18,957 nucleotides of DNA from JBQTIP01 sp052388025 (GTDB lineage: Bacteria > Actinomycetota > UBA4738 > HRBIN12): positions 1 through 18,957 of the forward strand of contig JBQTIP010000130.1 in assembly GCA_052388025.1 (NCBI GenBank). The letters run 5' to 3'. The first letter of the stretch is position 1; each line of letters opens with the position of its first letter. Below are positions 14,719-18,957 of this stretch, one piece after another. A program made the translations under genes and the position numbers. The notes under the pieces were generated by a model. The model searched no databases, had not been told where the DNA came from, and was given only the letters and a program-made list of their open reading frames with translations.

Positions 14719-14787
14719 GCGGCCCAGAACGGCGCCTTCCACTCTAGAACGAACCTACTCGTGGGAATCGATGAAAGGAGGTCCCCG

Positions 14788-15297
14788 ATGGGAAGGTTTG
14801 GAAGGAAGGTCAAGGTCGCGGTCGTGAGCGGCGCCCTGATTCTGGGTAGCGTCGGACTCGGGGCCACGGTGTTCGCCTCCGGGCCGGCCGGCGCGGAGGA
14901 CGAGCCCACACCGAGGCCTCCTCTGCCACCGGGAGTGGAGGAGGAAGCCGGGCCGCTTTTCGGCGTGGTGCACGGAGACCTGGAGCTCACGAAGTACGAC
15001 GGAACGGCCCTCTCGCTCGTCTACGACCGCGGGATGATCACGTCGATCACCGAGAGCGAGATCACGATCCTGCGTTTCGACGGAGTGACGGTCACGGTCC
15101 AGGTGGACTCGGAGACACTGGTGAGGGAAGGGCTCGCGCTCTCGTCTCTCGACGATCTGGAGGTCGGCGACAGGGCGATGTTCTTCTCCGAGGAGAACGA
15201 GGACGGATCCCTCCACGCGGTGCTGATCCGCTGCATCAGCGAGTTCCCGCCGCCGCGGTTCGGTCCCCCGCCGCCTTCGGAGGAAGCAGCCGGGTAG
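14788..15297 (+). CDS. Secreted DUF5666-like protein
   Basis: This 169-residue protein begins with a classical signal peptide: MGRFGRKVKV, a hydrophobic core (VSGALILGSVGLGATVFA) and probable cleavage after AGA near residue 33. After a Pro/Glu-rich spacer comes a domain of about 85 residues resembling DUF5666, a small beta-rich domain (GMITSITESEITILRFDG, VTVQVDSETLV, LEVGDRAMFF). The C-terminus is Pro-rich. Function is unknown. The ATG at 14788 is chosen over an in-frame GTG at 14761 because a perfect AAAGGAGG lies 6 bases upstream. It follows the two-component pair, has its own TTAC-repeat site and ends in a strong terminator, so it is probably a separately transcribed target of that system. 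Confidence 0.82.
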   Translation: MGRFGRKVKVAVVSGALILGSVGLGATVFASGPAGAEDEPTPRPPLPPGVEEEAGPLFGVVHGDLELTKYDGTALSLVYDRGMITSITESEITILRFDGVTVTVQVDSETLVREGLALSSLDDLEVGDRAMFFSEENEDGSLHAVLIRCISEFPPPRFGPPPPSEEAAG

Positions 15298-15329
15298 CTC
15301 GGAACGCGCCCCTCGCGGCGCACAAGAAT

Positions 15330-15361
15330 GGAGCCCGTCCACCCCCGGGACGGGCTCCTTT
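15330..15361 (+). terminator. Rho-independent terminator after the secreted protein gene
   Basis: GGAGCCCGTCC, a 7-base loop and GGACGGGCTCC form a perfect 11-bp stem followed by TTT, 32 bases after the stop codon at 15297. On the other strand the stem is followed by ATTCTTG, so it may also serve the convergent small gene at 15408. Confidence 0.85.
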
Positions 15362-15407
15362 CGCGTCCGTTGAACCGCGGGTGACTGGGCCGGCACCCTC
15401 TATGGCA

Positions 15408-15704
15408 TCAGCCCTCCGCCGCGCCCTCCGCCGGGTCCGAGGGCTCATCCTCAGCGGGCGCCTCACCGGCCGCGAGCTGCCCCTCGAGGGCAACGATCTC
15501 GGAGACGAGGCGGTCCGCCTCCTCCCCCGCGGGCGTTCCCTCGGTCCGCTCCTTCACGATCAGATAGCCGAGCTGCTTCGCCGCTTCGTCCGCCTTCTTT
15601 CGCGTCTGGCTCTGCTCGACCTTGCTCTGGACCTGGGCGGCACCCTTCTTGGCCGCCTCCCCCGCCTGGCTTGCCGCTTGCTTGACCTTGTCCAACAGGC
15701 CCAT
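15408..15704 (-). CDS. Small coiled-coil protein of unknown function
   Basis: This 98-residue, highly charged protein begins MGLLDKVKQAASQAGEAAKK. The first ~70 residues are Lys/Ala/Gln-rich amphipathic helix, probably coiled coil, including QLGYLIVKER; the last ~20 are acidic and Ala/Pro-rich. Similar short proteins with an MGLLDKVK start occur in actinobacterial genomes, but I know of no established function. The ATG at 15704 has an AAGGAGG ribosome site, so the much longer upstream open frame is not used. A -10-like TAGTAT lies at 15742-15737. It is divergent from the diguanylate cyclase gene. Confidence 0.8.
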   Translation of the reverse strand: MGLLDKVKQAASQAGEAAKKGAAQVQSKVEQSQTRKKADEAAKQLGYLIVKERTEGTPAGEEADRLVSEIVALEGQLAAGEAPAEDEPSDPAEGAAEG

Positions 15705-15804
15705 AGCCGGCCTCCTTCCCGATGTCACCTCCACCGATACTAGCCAGCTCCCTCGCGCCCGACAGGGCCGGCGGGGTCGCGACGGCATCCCTTGCATCCG
15801 GCGA

Positions 15805-15864
15805 CCCCCGGATGGGGGACTCCGGGTACTCCGAACCGGGTAGTCAAGATCGGCCCAGTGGGCC
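15805..15864 (+). other. Leader with dyad symmetries before the diguanylate cyclase
   Basis: The 180-base gap upstream of the GGDEF gene contains CCCCC-GGAT-GGGGG (15805-15818), a repeated ACTCCG element (15819-15832) and the odd palindrome GGCCCA-G-TGGGCC (15852-15864), just before the GGAGG ribosome site. It could be a structured 5' leader or operator sites. I could not match the conserved bases of either known c-di-GMP riboswitch class. Confidence 0.35.
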
Positions 15865-15884
15865 CTTGGCCGGAGGCGGTCCCG

Positions 15885-16955
15885 ATGCCGAAACCTCATG
15901 AAAGCGACACCGCGAGTCTCGGGGATCCGCCACTGCAAGGGGAGGCATTGAAGACGGCAGCGGACGCAGCGAGGGAGCCGGCCCAGCCTCAGCCACTGGG
16001 ACGCGAAACGCTGTTCCGGCAGGTGGGACCCCTGGTCGGCGCCGCGCTCCTGGTCATCATCTCGATGGCCCTGTCGCAAACCAGCAGCAACGACATCCTC
16101 TTGCTGGTCAAGGCCGGCATCCTGACCGCCCTCACCATGGCCACGATGGTGCTCGTCCCGTGGCGACAGCTGCCCCCCGCGGTCAAGGCGGGGCCGGCGA
16201 TCGCCTACCTCACCGTCACGTTCCTGATCCGCCACGCGACCGGAGGGCCGGATTCCATCTATGCCCAGCTGGTGCTCGTGCCGGTTCTGTGGCTCGCGGT
16301 CTTCGGCTCCGGACTGGAGCTCGCCACCGGGATAGCCGGGATCGCCGTCGTGTTGATCGGACCGATCCTCTTCATCCCCGGGACCGAGGGTCAGTGGCCG
16401 GGCGCGCTCTTACTCACCGGGATGGCCGCCCTCCTCGGCTACGGCGTGCAACGGCTCTTCGGGCAGCTCCGGTCGCACTCGAGCAAGCTGATCGTCCTCG
16501 CCCGAACCGACCCGCTCACGGGCGTGGGCAACCGCCGAGCTTGGGACGAGGAGCTCCGGATAGTGCTCGGCCGCGCCGCGGAAGACCGGTCGCCGGTCTG
16601 CGTCGCGATGATCGACATCGATCGGTTCAAGGAGTTCAACGACGGGCGGGGCCACCAGGCAGGGGACCTGCTGCTGAAGGAGGCAACGGCCGTCTGGCGG
16701 AACCAGCTACGCGACGGTGACAGCCTCGCGCGCCTGGGGGGCGACGAGTTCGCGATCGTGCTCCCGGGCTGCCCGCTCCGAGCGGCCCAGGGGATCGTGC
16801 AGCGACTCTGCAGCAGCTTGCCGGCCGGCCAGACGTGCTCCACCGGCCTCGCCGAGTGGGACTACGTGGAGTCGACGGAGGGACTCATCGCCCGGGCGGA
16901 CGCGGCGCTCTACCGGGCCAAGGACGCCGGCCGCAACCGTATCGTCGTGGCCTGA
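15885..16955 (+). CDS. Membrane diguanylate cyclase (GGDEF)
   Basis: This 356-residue protein has about five or six hydrophobic helices at about residues 40-205 and a C-terminal GGDEF domain from about 210. The active-site motif GGDEF is intact at 285-289. RDGD at 276-279 has the exact spacing of the inhibitory I-site (RxxD), so the enzyme should make c-di-GMP from GTP and be inhibited by its product. TDPLTGVGNRR and the DIDRFKEFND nucleotide-metal segment are also intact. The membrane part has no recognised sensor name. The ATG at 15885 has GGAGG 8 bases upstream; a longer in-frame start at 15792 would add a Pro-rich, unlikely N-terminus. No EAL or PilZ protein is nearby. Confidence 0.93.
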   Translation: MPKPHESDTASLGDPPLQGEALKTAADAAREPAQPQPLGRETLFRQVGPLVGAALLVIISMALSQTSSNDILLLVKAGILTALTMATMVLVPWRQLPPAVKAGPAIAYLTVTFLIRHATGGPDSIYAQLVLVPVLWLAVFGSGLELATGIAGIAVVLIGPILFIPGTEGQWPGALLLTGMAALLGYGVQRLFGQLRSHSSKLIVLARTDPLTGVGNRRAWDEELRIVLGRAAEDRSPVCVAMIDIDRFKEFNDGRGHQAGDLLLKEATAVWRNQLRDGDSLARLGGDEFAIVLPGCPLRAAQGIVQRLCSSLPAGQTCSTGLAEWDYVESTEGLIARADAALYRAKDAGRNRIVVA

Positions 16956-17056
16956 CGCGTTCGCCGCGGCGGGATTTCCCCAGTTGATGCGGCACGGCAC
17001 GGCGGGTAGGGTTTCCCCTTCAGCCTTCCCTCCCGATCCGACAGAGATCATCGGCC

Positions 17057-18220
17057 ATGGAACCCAGTCGCACCGACGCGCCGGAGTACGCCGCCCCAGG
17101 GCCTTCCGAGGTAGCTCCGTCGCCCAGCCCGTCCGGCGGCGGCCGGAACTGGAAGCTGATCGCGAACAAGAGCCTGAACTTCGTGGCGGCCATCTTCCTG
17201 TTCATCCTCGCCATCCAGCTGATGAAGTCGGGCGCGAATGCGGTGAGCGGAGAGATCCGGGGCAAGTTCCCGTTCGCGAACGGGCTCTCCACGCTGGGAT
17301 TCGGCTGGCTCTCGGCCTACATCGTGCTGTCCGGCTCGCCGGTAGCGGCGGTCTCGCTGAACCTCTTCAACAGCGGCACGATCAACCACCTGCAGACGTT
17401 CACCATGCTCTCGGGGTCGCGGCTCGGAGCGTCATTCATCGTGCTCCTGGTGGGGTTCCTCTACGCCGTCCGTAACAAGGGACGGAACCGCGGCGAGTCC
17501 ATCGGCATGGGGGTTCTCGCCCTCTCCCTCACCGCGATCGTCTACATCCCCGGCATGCTGATCGGCTACAGCCTCGTGAAGTACGGCGCGCTGTCGGGGA
17601 TCCGGTGGCACGCCTCCCAGGACCTGCTGAGCGTGATAGACGTCGTCTGGGGGCCCCTGGAGAGGCTGATCACCGACGTCGTCCCCGCGAAGCTCCTGCT
17701 GCTCGTGGGGCTCGCCATCATCCTGATCTCGTTCAAGCTCCTCGATCGGGTGCTGCCGGAGCTGGACGGGGAGAGGCACGCGGACCCCAAGACGCACTGG
17801 CTGAAGAAGCCCTGGCCGATGTTCTTCCTCGGGTGCCTCGCAGCGACCCTCACGCTGTCGGTGTCGGTCGCGCTCACCGCCCTGGTCCCGCTCGCCAGTA
17901 AGGGACATATCACCCGCCGTGAGGCCATCCCTTACATCATGGGCGCGAACATCACGACGCTCGCCGACACGCTGGTGGCCGCCATGCTGCTCGGAAACCC
18001 GGTCGGAGTGCAGATCGTGCTGGCACAGGCGATCGGTGTGGCGCTCGTGACGCTTTTCTACCTCGCGTTCCTATATCGGTTCATCGCGGATCGCGTGATC
18101 CGGCTTGATGATTGGGTGGTCGGGACGAATCGGCGCCTGTGGGCGTTCGTCGCATGCCTGTTCGTGGCCCCGGTGCTCTTCCTGCTGTCCGGGCTGTACG
18201 TCGGGCCGGTCGTCCCGTAG
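17057..18220 (+). CDS. Na/Pi-cotransporter-like membrane protein
   Basis: This 387-residue integral membrane protein has about eight hydrophobic segments after a Pro/Ser-rich cytosolic N-terminus of about 30 residues. Two inverted-repeat-like halves resemble the Na/Pi cotransporter (PF02690, NptA/YjbB) fold: GWLSAYIVLSGSPVAAVSLNL near 83-103 and SVSVALTALV... near 266, followed by IMGANITTLADTLVAAMLL near 294, the equivalent of GANIGTT. The canonical QSSS signature is degenerate in both halves (LSGS and SVSV), so phosphate transport should not be assumed. There is no PhoU-like C-terminal domain. The ATG at 17057 lacks a clear ribosome site. It converges with the RTX gene with only 10 bases between the stop codons. 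Confidence 0.78.
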   Translation: MEPSRTDAPEYAAPGPSEVAPSPSPSGGGRNWKLIANKSLNFVAAIFLFILAIQLMKSGANAVSGEIRGKFPFANGLSTLGFGWLSAYIVLSGSPVAAVSLNLFNSGTINHLQTFTMLSGSRLGASFIVLLVGFLYAVRNKGRNRGESIGMGVLALSLTAIVYIPGMLIGYSLVKYGALSGIRWHASQDLLSVIDVVWGPLERLITDVVPAKLLLLVGLAIILISFKLLDRVLPELDGERHADPKTHWLKKPWPMFFLGCLAATLTLSVSVALTALVPLASKGHITRREAIPYIMGANITTLADTLVAAMLLGNPVGVQIVLAQAIGVALVTLFYLAFLYRFIADRVIRLDDWVVGTNRRLWAFVACLFVAPVLFLLSGLYVGPVVP

Positions 18221-18230
18221 CGACGGGCCC

Positions 18231-18957
18231 TCACTCGCAGTTCGTCAGCGTCTCTCCGTTCAAACATCGGTCGTTGCCATCGCCGCCGTCGAGCGTGTCG
18301 GTGCCGTCGCCCCCGTCGAGCGTGTCGTTGCCGCGGAGGCCGGAGAGCTCGTCGTCGCCCGCCCCGCCGGCGAGGTCGTTCCTCCCGTCGTTGCCGGCGA
18401 TCCGGTCGGCGAACCCGGATCCGACGACCGACGTGATGTCCGTGAGGATGTCGGCACCGTCGCCGGTCGCCGTGCCGGCCGCGAGGTCGACGACCACGGC
18501 GGCGAGTGCGAACTCGTACGACGCGGTGTCCAGTCCCCCGCCGCCGGCGATCGTGTCGTCGCCAGGTCCACCGACGAAGGTCGTACGCCCCGAATCCCCC
18601 GTGAGGGAGTCCGCGAACGCGGAGCCGTAAAGCCCCCGGACCGCGATGAGCGTGTCCGCTCCCCAACCAGTGGCGGTCCCCGTGGCGAGGTTGACGACGA
18701 TCGGGCCGGGGGCCGCACGGTAGTCGGCCACGTCGAGATTGCCTCCGCCCCCGTTGATGGTGTCGTCGCCGTCGCCGCCCTCGAGGACGTCGTCGCTGCC
18801 GCCGCCGACGATCGAGTCGTTGCCGGCCCCGCCCCGGATCAGGTCCGAACGCTGGCTCCCGGTGAGGTCGTCGTCGAACTTCGAGCCGATCAGCTCGTTG
18901 ATCTCGCGGAGCGTGTCCATGCCCCAGCCGGTCGCGGTCCCCTCCCTAAGATCCACG
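18231..18957 (-). CDS. RTX (hemolysin-type Ca-binding) repeat protein, 3' part
   Basis: Only the C-terminal ~242 residues are in the window; the gene continues beyond position 18957. The sequence contains GGxGxD-type nonapeptides (GGAGNDSIV, GGDGDDTIN, GGPGDDTIA, GGAGDDELS, GGDGTDTLD, GGDGNDRC), which bind calcium in a parallel beta-roll outside the cell. Between them are about three copies of a larger unit of roughly 75-85 residues, with the core (V)DLxxGTATGxGxDTLxxI and a GSxFxDxLTG segment. It ends with a two-cysteine tail, DRCLNGETLTNCE. The first visible GTG, at 18956, lies inside a repeat unit and is not the start. The export signal, probably at the unseen N-terminus, cannot be assessed. 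The role (enzyme, adhesin or surface layer) is unknown. Confidence 0.92.
   Translation of the reverse strand, partial: VDLREGTATGWGMDTLREINELIGSKFDDDLTGSQRSDLIRGGAGNDSIVGGGSDDVLEGGDGDDTINGGGGNLDVADYRAAPGPIVVNLATGTATGWGADTLIAVRGLYGSAFADSLTGDSGRTTFVGGPGDDTIAGGGGLDTASYEFALAAVVVDLAAGTATGDGADILTDITSVVGSGFADRIAGNDGRNDLAGGAGDDELSGLRGNDTLDGGDGTDTLDGGDGNDRCLNGETLTNCE

Noticed and set aside
15792..15884. Longer start for the diguanylate cyclase
   Set aside because: The extension is Pro/Gly-rich and crosses the dyad-rich leader; ATG at 15885 has GGAGG at the right distance.
16968..17018. Imperfect direct repeat GGCGGG...TTTCCCC before the transporter gene
   Set aside because: The copies differ by a 4-base insertion, have no clear promoter relation and are plausible by chance in GC-rich sequence.
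18231..18957. Tandem-repeat DNA that might be a CRISPR or satellite array
   Set aside because: The repetition follows the coding of RTX nonapeptides with variable codons; there are no conserved direct repeats with unique spacers.

Overview
The window is about 19 kb of GC-rich, densely coded bacterial chromosome. It most likely comes from a little-studied actinomycetote. The clues are a DUF3263 gene next to a LytR_C-domain gene (a pairing I recall from actinobacterial genomes), a stand-alone CIRCE-controlled groEL without groES, frequent GTG starts, several genes that look leaderless (a -10 box directly before the start codon), and a GT4 trehalose synthase (TreT). I see no plasmid, phage, IS, CRISPR, rRNA or tRNA signature. 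No gene-free stretch exceeds about 180 bp.

Layout. 1-2301 (minus): groL with its CIRCE operator, preceded by a wrecked acetyl-CoA synthetase gene that keeps the first ~17 codons and the C-terminal domain but lacks about 500 residues between. 2474-4578: a 50-residue zinc-ribbon protein (DUF5679), an Rrf2-type probable Fe-S regulator, a divergent HAD phosphatase and a single-domain response regulator. 4635-8070: a trehalose locus with treT and a GT20 synthase (otsA-like) overlapping by 4 nt on plus, and an otsB-like phosphatase on minus that overlaps the end of otsA by 13 nt and has no recognisable start codon. 8069-8919 (minus): LytR_C membrane protein and DUF3263 protein. 8995-10239 (minus): glutamate dehydrogenase. 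10397-12586: GAF-GAF-PAS histidine kinase. 12714-15297: OmpR-type response regulator, overlapping membrane histidine kinase, and a secreted DUF5666-like protein ending in a strong terminator. 15408-18957: small coiled-coil protein (minus), membrane GGDEF diguanylate cyclase, Na/Pi-cotransporter-like protein, and the 3' end of an RTX-repeat protein (minus) running off the window.

How the genes may work together. Much of the window concerns stress and signalling: chaperone, two routes to trehalose (TreT in one step; OtsA/OtsB in two), a redox or Fe-S sensing repressor, two kinases, two response regulators and one c-di-GMP synthase. The most informative non-coding signal is an 11-bp-phased TTAC direct repeat upstream of both the OmpR-type regulator gene (three copies) and the secreted DUF5666-like gene (two copies). 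It has the geometry of an OmpR/PhoB-family operator and suggests an autoregulated regulator-kinase-secreted protein module. All functions are inferred from reading the sequence; no database search was run.
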